From: Ailanthus altissimus
Taxonomy: Eukaryota; Streptophyta; Magnoliopsida; Sapindales; Simaroubaceae
Direction of reading: 5' to 3'
Length of the DNA stretch: 64,000 nt
Assembly (NCBI GenBank): GCA_946807835.1
Contig: OX327703.1
Location: forward strand, 379,501 to 443,500
The position numbers and the translations under genes were made by a program. The notes under the pieces were generated by a model. The model searched no databases, had not been told where the DNA came from, and saw only the letters and a program-made list of their open reading frames with translations. The first letter of the stretch is position 1. Each line of letters opens with the position of its first letter. Shown here in pieces: positions 1 through 11,050 of this stretch.

Positions 1-1249
1 TGGTTTCAACTTTGCATACCACACCTTATATCTTTTCACACCTTTTAGATACCCTATGAATATCCTATCCAAAGCTCTAGGTTTTAACTTGCCTTAATTC
101 ACATGTACGAATATTGGACAACTAAATATCTTCATGTGATCATATTTTCAAAGTTTGCCAAACCACATCTCTTCTGGTGTCTTAAAGTATATTACTGAGA
201 AAGGATATCTATGTATTAAGTAAGTCGTTGTGATTACTATTCTCTTTAAAATGTTTTAAACACTCTAGCATTGGTCAGCATACATCTTAATCTCTCAAGT
301 AAGGTTCTATTTATCATTTCTGCAAGACCATTTTATTATAGTGTTGATCTCACAGTTTTGTATCTTGCAATCTCGTACTTAACACAAAAGTTATCAAACT
401 TCTTGTTATAGAATTTGAGACTATTGTCCGTCCTTAGGCTTTTAATTTTCTTGCCAATTTGATTGTCTATAAGAGTTTTTTTAAGTTTTAAAGGTCTCAA
501 ACACTTGCTTTTACTCTTCAACATATACCTACAACTTCCTTGACTAGTCATCTATAAACGTTAGAAAGTATCTACCTCTACCATATGTGACTATCTGTAC
601 TAGTCCCCAAAGATCCTAGTATATGTAATCAAGAGTTCTTTTAGTCATGTGCTTTCTAGTACTAAACTTGAATCTATGTGCTTTGTAAAGCACACAATGC
701 TCACAAAACTCTATTGGTTAAAACTTATCTTTGTCAAATGCCCCATGATTCTATAACTCTTCTTCAGGTATCTTTCACCTAGATGGGTTAACCTCAAATG
801 CCATAACTTTGTTTGTATAATTTTATTATGTACAGATATTAATGTTGAACCACTTATTGCATCTCTAAGTAACACATATACATTATTGCATTTATCATCT
901 TTCATGACCACCATAAAACCCTTTAACACCCTCAAAATCTCATTCTCCTATCTAATTAAATACCCATCTAGTCTAACATACTAAGAAAAATTAAGTTCTT
1001 TTTAAGATCAATAATATACTTAACTTCTAGCAACTCCCTCACATTCCCATCATGCAATTTTTGTGTAATACTATTAATCCTAACTACTTGACAAGTTATG
1101 TTGTTCCTCATTAATACATTTCCTCTATTAATGTGCCAGAAATTAGTAAATAAGATTTTTTTTGGACACATATGAAATGTACAACCAGGATCTAGTATCT
1201 ACTCACAACAATCTCTTCTATAAGAAGCAATTAAGATCTCTGGACTATC
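1..1249 (-). pseudogene. Copia-A protease / GAG-pre-integrase / integrase fragment
   Basis: From 1249 leftwards the minus strand reads the aspartic-protease neighbourhood (LDPGCTFHMCPKKILFTNF, with P in place of the catalytic-loop S), then YIIDLKKNLIFLSMLD, the pre-integrase motif TKLWHLRLTHLGERYLK near 830-780, a FCEHCVL-like cysteine pair near 700, integrase-core text (KIKSLRTDNSLKFYN near 460-400) and the integrase C-terminal region (IFIGYLKGVKRYKVW) near 70-20. Stops and frameshifts separate all segments. The domain order is that of Ty1/copia, with integrase before reverse transcriptase. Confidence 0.85.
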
Positions 1250-1254
1250 ATAGC

Positions 1255-4105
1255 TGTCACGCCCCAGACCCAAAAGATCCGACACACGACATCACTTACA
1301 TTCATTCACTGCATGTGCACTCATAAATAATATTACACAAAATTTTCAACTTTCATTCAACACAGAAATCCTTAGCAAGTTGCTAGTAAGTTCAACATTA
1401 AAATCAACCTTAACCTAACATATAAGTATAAACTTCTCTTGACAATATTTAAACATTCATTTCAATTTCTTTCAGAATTATAGCAATTGAATTATGACTG
1501 GGACAATTATTAAACCGGAGATACGCAGAGTTTTCTCAGAGATTAACACTCTACTACGTCACCAGTAGCAACTTTGTTACCGGGAGCCCAGAATATATCC
1601 ATTGCAAATTCTTACTTAAAATCATCCAATAACCACACTTTATAAAACTTAAACCAAATCCAATCCACACACAATGAAATAATACATAAGTATTTATTCA
1701 ATAGGGACAAACCAAATATCCTATCCCACGTGTCCCCAAATGAAACACACAACAACCTAGCAACTTAGGGAACCCAAGGAACAGCAGAAGCCTTGCCAAA
1801 TCCGCTAAGCCCACATGCACCTTATTTACCTGAAATCACCATAAACTATAATGAGTATAAAACTCAGTAAGCATACTAATTTTTCATATATCAAATACAA
1901 ATACATATATGTACACAATGCATATGTATGATATGCTGTGATCAATCAAAATCATAATCTTATCAAATCACATATCATGTAAGCGCTTACACATTCTTTC
2001 AAAACACATAATAGGAATACCATCACTCAACTACTACTTAGTAGGACTTACATATCACATATCACATAATGAGCCAAATGTCACTCGTAGGTGACATACC
2101 GTATGAGAGGAATAGTACAAGTGAGGTCTTTAAATCACACATATATAACGCTTATGCCCGAAGGTAAAAGCCAAACCCTCACCCTGATCATCGGTGAGTC
2201 CTCTCACATGTACCTATACGCCACCACACGAATGTGATAACTCACTCTTCCTTTAGGTACCAATAGGATCCTCCCTACATACGGAACACATAACATATAC
2301 CAATCCCAAAGGAAAGGCCACACAAAAAGGCTCCACAAATCACATAAAATGCCTACTAAGTTAACAGTGAGTTCAAGTACCCTCAAAATACAAAATATTT
2401 CTCATGGACATATTACACTTCAAAAGCTTTCTTTATTAAACACATCTTATTTTGAAAGCTCACTTACAAAAACACATGTATGTCCATGCTCAATGTCAAT
2501 GCTCACATTCAGAAACATATATTCACATTTCATATCAAAATATACTTTGACATAACATAAACATATTCTTAACCCCATTTGCAAAATCATACAAAACAAT
2601 TACTATGTTTATTGTGATTTCAGTAAAAAGTCTAGTATACTTACCTCTTAACACTTTCAGCTACAAGGCTTAAATCTCCTTAACCTATCAACGGAGATTA
2701 ATCCTTTCATAAGCCTCACAATTCACACAAAATACTTTAAATAGCTTACAAAATTATATACAATGCATTTATCACATCAAATTGGTCTAAATATTTGGTT
2801 TCTCAAAACCTGTCATTCTGACCACTTACACTTAACAAAAATTTCTAATACATCAAATGATGTCCAATTACTCCGAAATCAGAATATATCATTCTTGACT
2901 CATATATACTTCTTATATATGAATATTATATCAAAATTCCTACACAATCCATTCCATACACACCATCGAATCCAAACTACAAACCTGACAAGATCAAGAT
3001 ACTTACTAAACAGTATTCAATCTCCCAATTTTATAAAATCATATACTAACTCAAAAATTATAAAACTACCACATAATTACTCTTGACACATATCTCAGTC
3101 CATGATAAATATTTGGCTTCCAAATAACTGCCAAAAGTATTTTAAAACTATTTTATTTCATAACTTTAAAAATCTGTTAATCAAATACTACAATGAGCTG
3201 ATACACTTTAGAAATTCATAACACTTCAACCACATTGATCCAAATTCTCAATTCCGAGTATATCATATTAGACATATAAAATTATCATATTCCACAAATT
3301 AGTAATTTTTAAAGATCATTCAGCAGGTCAAAAATTATTTTCCACTGTATCATACTGTTTACACAGGAAATTTCCAGAATTCCAGGGTCATTTTGGTAAA
3401 TTCACTACAAATTCAATTTCCGAGATTTTCAGTCGATTCAAAGTCTCAGATGATCCTAAACATGTCTAATTTCATATACTCAAAATTCAAAACCAGAATC
3501 GAATCACAACAATTTATAAAATTCCTAGATCAAGAGGTTATCCAGCAGAAATGCTATAATTCATCATGATTTATCAAACTATCTTATAGATCATCATCAA
3601 TTCTCATATGATCTTACGAAATACACAACAAATCCTCAATTATACATATTTTCAGAAATCAAAACTTAAAGGAATTAACTTAATTAATACCAATAAATTG
3701 AGAAATACGTATGATATACCTCTTGAAATTCAAATTTCTAATTTCTTCTTCTTTTTCTTCTTCTTCTCCTCTTTCTCTCTCCTCTATTTCTCTCTTCTCT
3801 CTCTTAAAATTGGTAGCTCGACCTAAAAATGGTAAATTAGGGTTTAAAAGTGTATTTTTATACTAAGAGGCTAAATTTTGGTATTTACAAATTTGCCCCC
3901 AAAACTTTCAAAGTATAACAATTTGGTCCCTAAAATAAATCTAAAGTCATACAAATAAACCCAATACTAATCGTATATCCTTAACCTATAAAAATATTAC
4001 TAATAACAATATATAATTCAAGTATCACCAACATACAAATAAAATACGTATATTTATACATATATAAATACTTATTCTTACCAGTTGTGGATACTGGTTA
4101 CTACA
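1255..4105 (-). mobile_element. Solo LTR, Ty3/gypsy-type, with 5-bp target duplication
   Basis: A 2851-bp block begins TGTCACGCCCCAGACCC and ends GGTTACTACA, so it is TG...CA on both strands. It is flanked by ATAGC at 1250-1254 and again at 4106-4110, a perfect 5-bp duplication. Copia-A gag/protease reading resumes on both sides. Read on the minus strand it resembles large gypsy LTRs: a TATA-like stretch near 3860, a pyrimidine-rich leader near 3740-3810 (seen as TC-rich on the plus strand), 'dry' non-coding sequence, and an end in GGGTCTGGGGCGTGACA. It has no coding frame of note. The minus orientation and gypsy assignment are inference; the boundaries are seen directly. Confidence 0.85.
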
Positions 4106-4110
4106 ATAGC

Positions 4111-5231
4111 TTTCCTCATAAGCTATTGTAGCGTCTTCATCTTTTTCTTGTCCTTCATATTTGTTTTCTTCTTTAGAAAATCCTTAATAAATTATCCTTC
4201 CTTCTTGTAGCAGTAGCACTTTCTCACTTTGCCTCTTGATTTCGATCTTGAGCCTCTTTTGCACTTTCATTCTCTATTTTCAAGCCTCTCTCTTGCTGAT
4301 AATCCCTCATCATTGTTAGTCTCTACCTTCTTTCTCAATTATTTAGAGTTTAATAATGATTTAATATCTATAATTGTCAAACTTTCTCTGTTGTATAAAA
4401 GCATGTCAATGAAGTGCTCATAACTCTAGGGTAAGAAACTCAATAAGATTTAGAGTTTAATAATGATTTAATATCTATAATTGTCAAACTTTCTCTGTTG
4501 TATAAAAGCATGTCAATGAAGTGCTCATAACTCTAGGGTAAGAAACTCAATAAGATGATTGCATTGTCTTCATCCTCGATCTTCAAATTAAATTATTTTA
4601 AATTGATAATGATTTTATTGAAGGCGTCTATATTGTATATAATTACCTTCTTTCTCAATTATTTAGAGTTTAATAATGATTTAATATCTATAATTGTCAA
4701 ACTTTCTCTGTTGTATAAAAGCATGTCAATGAAGTGCTCATAACTCTAGGGTAAGAAACTCAATAAGATGATTGCATTGTCTTCATCCTCGATCTTCAAA
4801 TTAAATTATTTTAAATTGATAATGATTTTATTGAAGGCGTCTATATAGTATATAATTAGTGTCTCTTTAACATAGATAACTAATAAAGCTTCTTCTTTAT
4901 ATGTAGATAATTTGCTAGCAACTTCATCATATAAAGTTTTTCAAGCTTTCTCTAAAAATATATAGTTGTCTTCTTTCTAACTACTTCCCTCAAAATCTCA
5001 TCGCTCAATAATAGTAAAATTTGTACTATAAGCCTTTTTTTGAATAAAATATCTACATACTTCAAACCTATATGTCTCAGGCTTTGTTTTTTTTTTTTTT
5101 TAGTTAGATGGAACTACAGTCTCCTCAAAGATAAAGTTGAGCCATTGGCTCACTAGTAAAATTATAACTTTGACCTTCCACAAATTGAAGTCACTATTAA
5201 ATTTATCTATATCATACTTTGGTATTACCAT
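4111..5231 (-). pseudogene. Copia-A gag, degenerate
   Basis: Minus-strand gag begins at the ATG at 5231-5229 (MVIPKYDIDKFNSDFNLWKV), just inside the LTR and primer-binding site. It continues with recognisable copia gag phrases (LLLSDEILREVV, LANYLHIKKKLY, KIEDEDNAIILLSFLP, YNRESLTIIDIKSLLNSK) and a zinc-knuckle start, KCYYCYKK, near 4230-4200. Frameshifts and stops occur throughout, and the second half of the knuckle is damaged. The stretch around 4342-4857 is duplicated (separate entry). The reading continues across the solo LTR at 1255-4105 into the protease region. This is a fossil coat-protein gene with no likely product. Confidence 0.8.
4342..4857. repeat. Tandem/segmental duplications inside Copia-A gag
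   Basis: A block starting TTTAGAGTTTAATAATGATT occurs three times, at 4342, 4449 and 4662. The first two copies are head-to-tail with a 107-bp period. The third lies 213 bp after the second because it was duplicated together with an 88-bp block (GATTGCATTGTCTTCATCC..., 4557-4644 and 4770-4857). The CTTCTTTCTCAATTA preceding copy 1 also precedes copy 3. Copies are almost identical, so these duplications are younger than the gag mutations they share. Short open frames here are by-products of the repeats. Confidence 0.92.
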
Positions 5232-5260
5232 GACTGTAAATCCTTACTTTAATACTAGTT

Positions 5261-5909
5261 TGTTGATGGAAGTGATTCACAAGTATGATAGTTACAATAC
5301 TAAAAAAAAAGATAAGAAAAGTAAGAAAGATGAAAACTACACAAAGCTTTACGTGGTTTAGTAATTACTTAAGTCTATGATGGATTAAGATCCACGCTTC
5401 TTTTACTGATCAATAAGAACTCATAACGATCACTTTCTCAAGAATCACAAAAAACTCTCACACACAAAGGATTACAATTGATCTCTCAAATTTCTAATGT
5501 TGGTGATGTGATTATAAGCTAAAATATGACCTTTATACAACATACATACGTTCTAAATTAACCATAATCTGAGTTGGATCAAGATAGAGTATTTAATACT
5601 AATTAAGAGGGTTCTAAAATCAGGACAAGTCATATTAGCACTATGGTGCTGCGTTCTCCAAGTAATGACACCACAACACTAATCGTGACCCCTTAAGGTA
5701 GTATGTGTGGCACCACAACACCACCCAATTGACGGCATCCACTATTTGGGTGCTGCAGCTTCAACTATTCCACGTTGAAGCCTCCAAATTCTGTCTTGGA
5801 ATTTCTTTTTTAGCATTTTACACGTCTTTGCACTTTCATTATATATCATTTTTTTCATTGGTTCAACTCCAAATTATCTTCATTGTAATTTTTAATCACC
5901 ATTTTTACA
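5261..5909 (-). repeat. 5' LTR of Copia-A
   Basis: On the minus strand it starts TGTAAAAATGGTGATTAAAA and ends ATCAACA, a TG...CA LTR of about 649 bp. Its start aligns with the Copia-B LTR start (31151), which reads TGTGAGATGTGGATTAAAAA. Near the end it carries the same 'gtggatcttaatcc...aaccacgta' block seen in the Copia-B LTR. A degenerate primer-binding site follows inside the element at about 5245-5260. The outer flank is AATAT (5910-5914); the matching duplication would be outside the window. Confidence 0.75.
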
Positions 5910-6866
5910 AATATCTATATACCCTACCGTATATAATATCATATTGAAATGCTTATAGTGTCTCCACAAATAAATGGGGATCAAATTCAACCTTCTTTCA
6001 ACTCTTTGAGGGTTTTACCAAGACTCCAGCTTGTATTGCCATCGAAACTCGAGACTTGTAACATTGAACATTAAACGTTTAATGCATAAGAAGTATTAGA
6101 CTTCAGCTGAACACACGTGACATTTAACATGAATCGTTAAACTCGCAATAACATAAGAAGTAATGGTCATAAGTCTTTCATTCTATGTTACTAATCTTGT
6201 GCTTCTAATAAGCTAATCAAGTCATTAGCTAAGCACAAACAGAAACAAGAAACAATAAGTGCATCTTAAGAGAGGGAGACAATTCCAAGCTGATGATTAA
6301 GAAATAAAAGAACAAATGTTATCATCTTTTTTTTAAATTTAGAAAATTACAAAAATATATGTATGATGAAAGGGGTGCGATTTTTGAACACCATTTATAC
6401 ATATGTATAGGTTATATCTCTTACATTAGAAGGCATGAATGCCAGGATCATAAGCACTGCTAAAATACCTATGGGAAGCAGCTGCAGCAGCATGAATGGT
6501 GGGGGAGGCAATGGTGGGAGTATCAACGGAAGGATCAGCAAAGACGCTGTTAGACATACCAGCAAGAGCGATGATTCCAGGCTGAAATAGCTCGTTGGAA
6601 ACAATCTTCTCGAGGCCCCTTGAGAGAAACTGCGATGATACTCCATTTTCTTTTTTTCAACAATGGGAGTGGCAATTTTTCTTACTCTGCCGTCCATAAT
6701 GCTGCTCGAACAATGATCTTGCAAGTTTATTATACTTTTTGATACTCTTAGTCTCGTCTCAGAATGATCAGAACTCATTTACTATATTTGCCCGGTTCAC
6801 CAACCCCCAGATTAGATCAAAGTCCTTTGTAACAACAATGACTTCAACTATTTCTCGCAAGTCAGT
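5910..6866. repeat. Segmental duplication, copy 1 (carries ARGOS-like gene 1)
   Basis: About 0.95 kb is collinear with 11714-12613 in the same orientation. Shared landmarks are CCGTATATAAT, the block 'ttaccaagactccag', 'taacatgaatcgttaaact', the whole coding region, and the upstream block ending 'agtcagtgag' at about 6866. Copy 1 has roughly 50 bp (around 6169-6225) that copy 2 lacks. The left limit coincides with the outer end of the Copia-A LTR. The right limit falls close to a predicted splice acceptor of copy 2, so the 5' non-coding exon and promoter of copy 2 are not duplicated here. Confidence 0.88.
6395..6778 (-). CDS. ARGOS-like protein, copy 1 (OSR domain)
   Basis: A 127-residue protein with the hallmarks of the ARGOS/ARL/OSR family, small plant membrane proteins that act at the ER or plasma membrane, promote organ growth and dampen ethylene response. 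The N-terminal half is polar and basic (INLQDHCSSSIMDG, then EYHRSFSQGASRR). The C-terminal half holds the OSR domain: YFSLESSLLLVCLTASLL, the proline turn LPPLPPPPFML, a second hydrophobic helix (LLPIGILAVLMILAFMPS) and a short tail. This gives two predicted membrane segments, about residues 70-88 and 95-115. Compared with copy 2 it has one extra residue after the proline turn, where a CAG-type repeat differs. An in-frame stop (TAG) lies just upstream of the chosen ATG. The frame is intact, but the upstream region differs from copy 2 beyond 6866, so expression may differ or be lost. Confidence 0.9.
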   Translation of the reverse strand: MSSDHSETRLRVSKSIINLQDHCSSSIMDGRVRKIATPIVEKKKMEYHRSFSQGASRRLFPTSYFSLESSLLLVCLTASLLILPLILPPLPPPPFMLLQLLPIGILAVLMILAFMPSNVRDITYTYV

Positions 6867-8127
6867 GAGTTGATAATATGATGGGAATGTATATTACAAC
6901 ACTCTTCTTATTCTTAAGCCCCTTTCATCACTCTTTTTGTCAATGCAGCCGCAAATTCAAAATTTAAGGTGAAGCCTCAAATATTAAATATTAAATATTA
7001 TATTAAATTAGAGTTTAATTATTTTAAAATTTTAATGTCAAACTTAAATTTTAAAAGAAAAATATACATTTTAAAAAATAAAAATTATAAAAATTTATTA
7101 TTAAATTTTATTAAAATTTAAGGTTTGAGAAGGCCATGGCCTCCAAACTCCTAAAGAGATCTGCCCATAGGTCAATAATATACTTTAAACATAATTACAT
7201 CTTGAATGTATCCTAAAGTCTTTTTTTTATATATAAAAGCATGTGATAAAAAATTAATTGAATCGATTGATTCATTTTAGTTTAATTTAAGAATTTGGTG
7301 TGATTGATTTTAATTAAGATTCAATCTGTACAGTTTTAGATCAAACTCATTATGAACAGACATTAAATACCTCTATAAAAACACATGGAGATTGTATGAT
7401 ACAATTGGATGTTTAGTATGACTCGTGAAGAATGAACCTCCTTTTTACCCATGTTTAAAATGTTTTTTTTTTTTTTTTGGCTAAGGCAGGAGTCATAAAA
7501 CAAATCAAATCTTGCCTAACGCTTTGTTAGGGTCCTCCTACCTTCCAATGTTTGAAGACTAAATAACCTTTTCAAGTCCAACCCAATTTGTGTTTTTACT
7601 GTGGCCGGTTGGCTTGAATCTTGATGATGATGATGCAATCCCATGTTGAATTTGTTTTTGTTTTCTTTACCCCCAAAAATACATGATGTTTCACATGGCT
7701 GTTTGACCGCAGCCAGCGATTTGGGGGATATGAATTTGATCAAGAAAACGGGTCTTATATCTAGTTTTTTTATAAATAAATAAAAAATTGAATATATATT
7801 TTAAATATTTTTATTTTAAATAAATAATGTGTCAAATAATTATTAAAAAATAAAATAATATAATATTTAATTTTAAAATTTATATTATTTTTATTATCTA
7901 ATGATTGTTTAACACTTTAATTTATAATTAAAACTTGATATATAATTTAAGAATTATGGCATTACTAAAAAAAATAGTGCTATAATTTTTAAATATATTT
8001 AAAAAAATTAATTTTAAATAATGTGTTAAACAATTATTGAATAATAAAATAATATAATTTTTAAAATTATTAATTATATTTTAACTGTTTAATAATTATT
8101 TAATATATTATTTTAAATACTATTTAA
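6867..8127. other. Intergenic AT-rich DNA
   Basis: No gene is supported. It contains the MITE-like repeat at 6953-7165, and very AT-rich sequence from about 7770 to 8120 in which a block starting AATAATGTGT recurs about 200 bp apart in direct orientation. A 75-codon minus-strand open frame at 7516-7743 has no family features that I recognise. Confidence 0.5.
6953..7165 (-). mobile_element. MITE-like dispersed repeat, copy at 7 kb
   Basis: Read on the minus strand this contains GAGGCCATGGCC followed by an AT-rich body and a GAATTTGCGG end. It aligns with the plus-strand block at 21812-22040, which contains GGGGCCATGGCTCC, a similar AT-rich body and a GATTTCGCC end. Two copies in opposite orientation, with the same order of landmarks, support a small non-autonomous element. 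Exact ends and target duplications are not clear. Confidence 0.5.
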
Positions 8128-8344
8128 AAAATATAGTATTATTAAAAAATTATATTATCTTGGGCAATATAGAAAATGCTGCCAACTGCCTTAAATTTGG
8201 AATTGAAATTGGAAATGGAAATGAAAAGGAAAAGGAAAGATCTCACATCACTTGGTGGATGAATCAAAACCATTTTTAAATTGCTTTTACTTTCTCTTTT
8301 CTGCAAAAGTAGTAGCCACCATTTTAGGTGGATGATCAAAAACT

Positions 8345-8395
<51 letters not shown>

Positions 8396-8580
8396 GTCCA
8401 CAAATGAAGCAAAGCAAGTGACCAAATCACGAGAGAACGTCATGTTCCATTTTATTAACCTTTTCGATGCTTTTTTCTTCTTCTAGTTCTTGTCCACGAT
8501 TTTCTCACCTTTTTTCTCATTTGTTAATTTATAATTTTTTACTTTCTAGTTTCATAATTAGATTATAATCAGACTATGTT
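8128..8580. repeat. Local direct duplication, copy 1
   Basis: Matches 9129-9560 in the same orientation. Shared blocks include ATTATTAAAAAATTATATTA, 'gggcaatatagaaaatgct', 'tgccaactgccttaaatttgg', 'agatctcacatcacttgg' and 'aaagcaaagcaagt'. Copy 1 alone carries the long (TA)n tract at 8347-8392; copy 2 has a G-rich block at the same place. A solo copia LTR lies between the copies. No coding function is visible. Confidence 0.88.
8347..8392. repeat. (TA)n microsatellite
   Basis: An uninterrupted TA dinucleotide run of about 46 bp within duplication copy 1. The paralogous position near 9385 has no TA run, so it expanded after the duplication. Confidence 0.97.
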
Positions 8581-8582
8581 AT

Positions 8583-9128
8583 TGTTGAGTCAAGAAGTGT
8601 TCAATCAACAATTAATATTATAATTAATTATTATACAGACAATCAACAATGCTAGCCATACTACAACGAAGCAATTAAACATCCAACACAATATATAAAA
8701 AAGAAAAAACTCTAAATTTAACGAGATTCGATAATGTTACCTATGTCCTCAGGCGCTGTTATAACAAATCTACTATCTTCAAGAGAAGTTATAAAATTTT
8801 TGGATCACAATACAAATTTTTAAACTATTAAATCAAACTGCAAATACCTAAATAGTAAAGTCAATAGTGTAATTATCCAAACATAGGGTATTACTACAAA
8901 TGCCCAAAAATAAAAAAAAAATTAAATTCTTATAATTTTCAAAAGCTTAAATGTAAAAATTTTAAAACTATAAAATTCTTATAAAAAGATCTTACAAATA
9001 GTGGAGAAAAAAAATATTTCAAAAGTACACTTAATATCAAAGAGGGTTTTGTCTTATATAGACTTAATCAAAACACCTTTATGACATCTCTCACTAATAT
9101 AGAATTAGCTCAATTTAAAAATATAACA
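8583..9128 (-). mobile_element. Solo LTR of the Copia-C family
   Basis: The reverse complement aligns along its length with the Copia-C LTR (42967-43527). It shares 'aaattgagc', 'tctatataag', 'gatattaagtgta', 'gggcatttgtagtaatacc', 'tcttgaagatag', 'cagcgcctgaggac' and a final CAACA. It is about 546 bp and clearly more diverged than the Copia-C LTRs are from each other. No internal retroelement sequence adjoins it. The flanks share only TTAT, so the target duplication is not clean. Recombination between the LTRs of a full element is the usual origin. Confidence 0.85.
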
Positions 9129-9560
9129 TTATTAAAAAATTATATTATCTTCCCGTAAATCTTAAATCTTGGGCAATATAGAAAATGCTTTCTGAAAATG
9201 CTGCCAACTGCCTTAAATTTGGAATTGAAATTGGAAATGGAAATGAAAATGAAAAAGGAAAGATCTCACATCACTTGGTTGATGAATCAAAACCATTTTT
9301 AAATTGCTTTTACATTCTCTTTTCTGCAAAAGTAGTTGCCACCATTTTAGGTGGATGATCAAAAACTCTTTTAATTTTATAACTTTTTTTGGGGGAGGGG
9401 GGTTGGTGGTCAACAACTAAAGCAAAGCAAGTAACCAAATCATGAGAATGTCATGTTCCATTTTATAAATCTTTTGGATGCTTTTTTTTTTTCTTCTTCT
9501 TCTACTTTTTGCTTATGATCTTCTCACCTTCACTTTTTTCCTTTGTTAATTTATTGATAC
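9129..9560. repeat. Local direct duplication, copy 2
   Basis: Partner of 8128-8580, starting right at the edge of the solo LTR. It has about 20 extra bases (CCCGTAAATCTTAAATCTT) near 9153 and a short repeat of 'gaaaatgct' that copy 1 lacks. A minus-strand frame of 67 codons at 9213-9416 matches one in copy 1 but only because the DNA is duplicated. Confidence 0.85.
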
Positions 9561-10618
9561 AAAATAAATTTTAATTTTGTTTTACTTTTAAGTTTTTTTT
9601 AAGATTATATTTATTATCTTACAATAATTCATCAAATTATACTAATGATATTATAATTAAATTATACAATTAAAATTTTTTTAAGAACAACATGTATATT
9701 TTTAAAACACAAATCATTGAAATTATATTATCAGAATCATCATAACAATACGTATAACTTCGAACACATTTTATTTGAATTAAAAAAAATTCACAAAATA
9801 AGAGAAATAAATTAACAATTCTAACATCTTTTAAGACTTGAACTCTAATAAAAAAAGATGCACAAAACTTAACACTAAAACATACCTTTAAATGCTACTT
9901 TCAAGTTTCATTAACTTGTCATTTACCTAAATTTTGTGTTGTAATTTCTAAGATGTAAAAAATGCCTGCATTGTAAAGATATTATTGGAAAAGTAATATG
10001 AGATCCACAAGACACTTGAATAATATAATCCTAATAAAAGACTGTAAACATGTAATTGATACTTCTTTTTTTAAGAGTATGATCAATTAAAATGTTTGGT
10101 AACATTTACATTGGAGAATGTGTTTAATGATATATCTAAAAATGCTTTTTAAAAATAGTGAAAACATGTTTTTTTTTTTCAAAAAAGAAAGGAACAAATG
10201 TTAAATAATTTTTTTTATGTTGTATTTAAGAAAATATTTTTCTCTTTTTTAAGATTTGGATCCCAACTCATCAAATCTATATCACATCTGTAATTTTCAT
10301 AATTATTGCAAATGAACCTCTTTTTCTTTCTTTTTTTTTTTTATATTTTCAGATTAATACTAATATCCTTAAGTTTTCTAATTATATTCAATTTTTTATT
10401 TTATAAAACCTACAAAATAATTATCTACCAGATTTAAATTTACAAAATAATAACAATTTTTTGAAACAAAACCACATGGACTTTGGATATCCATTTGCAT
10501 CAAAATTTAATAAATCTGTTGGAATTAACTTACAACAGAATGTTAATGACATGACCTAAAAATTTTAGACACAAAGAGTTTAGTTTAATTCAATTCATAA
10601 CTCATAAAAACCTTCATC
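9561..10618. other. Intergenic AT-rich DNA
   Basis: Poly(A)/poly(T) tracts and AT-rich sequence with no open frame or repeat that I can support. Confidence 0.5.
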
Positions 10619-11050
10619 TCTCTTTATAATAAACGGGATAGAATCTTTTCCTCTTACGAAGTTATTGACTTTAAGAAGAGTCATAACGTCGTGATTGATA
10701 CAATCGCTTCTCATCAATCATAAGATAAAAAAAATTTCTCGTATAAAGTTATTGCCTTAAGAGAGTGTTCGGTTGTGAATGATATAATCGTTACTTATTT
10801 TTGTCGCATGTGACTTAAGAAGAGTGTTATCGTCACAATTGATATAGTCACTACTTCTAATTAATTACAAGATAAAATCTTTTTCTCTTATGAGGTTCTT
10901 GGCTTAATAAGAGTGTTACTTCACGATTGATATAATCACTACTTCTAATTAATCATGAGATAAAATCTTTTCTTTGCATAAGATTATTAGCTTAAGAAAG
11001 AGTGCTAAGGTCATGATTGATTCGGCATCTACTTCTAATCAATTACATCT
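10619..11050. repeat. Degenerate ~88-bp tandem repeat (about five units)
   Basis: The phrase 'taagaagagt' or a variant recurs near 10672, 10757, 10813, 10901 and 10992. Each sits in the same context: 'gataaaatctttt(c/t)...', 'ttattggcttaagaagagtg', 'gattgatataatc(a/g)ctacttc', 'taattaatca'. Spacing is about 85-90 bp except for one short interval of 56 bp, which implies an internal deletion. Units have diverged strongly. No coding role is visible. Confidence 0.8.

Larger units (their letters stand above)
1..5909 (-). mobile_element. Ty1/copia retrotransposon Copia-A, partial (runs off left edge)
   Basis: Read on the minus strand this is, in order, a 5' LTR (5909-5261), a tRNA-Met-like primer-binding site just inside it, gag (from 5231), a zinc knuckle, protease, the GAG-pre-integrase domain and the integrase core up to position 1. 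Reverse transcriptase and the 3' LTR would lie left of the window. Frames are broken by many stops, so it is dead. It belongs to the same family as Copia-B (31151-40793): the gag and pre-integrase phrases match and the LTR starts are alike. The element is interrupted by a solo LTR (1255-4105) and its gag has suffered local duplications. The outer LTR edge coincides with the start of the ARGOS-like segmental duplication. Confidence 0.88.

Noticed and set aside
2763..3086. 107-codon plus-strand frame rich in His, Ser and Asn
   Set aside because: It lies inside the gypsy-type solo LTR and has no domain features; AT-rich LTRs give such frames by chance.
4342..4857. Regularly repeated blocks resembling a repeat-spacer (CRISPR-like) array
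   Set aside because: Units are over 100 bp, contiguous, contain copia gag coding text and lie in a plant genome; they are tandem duplications.
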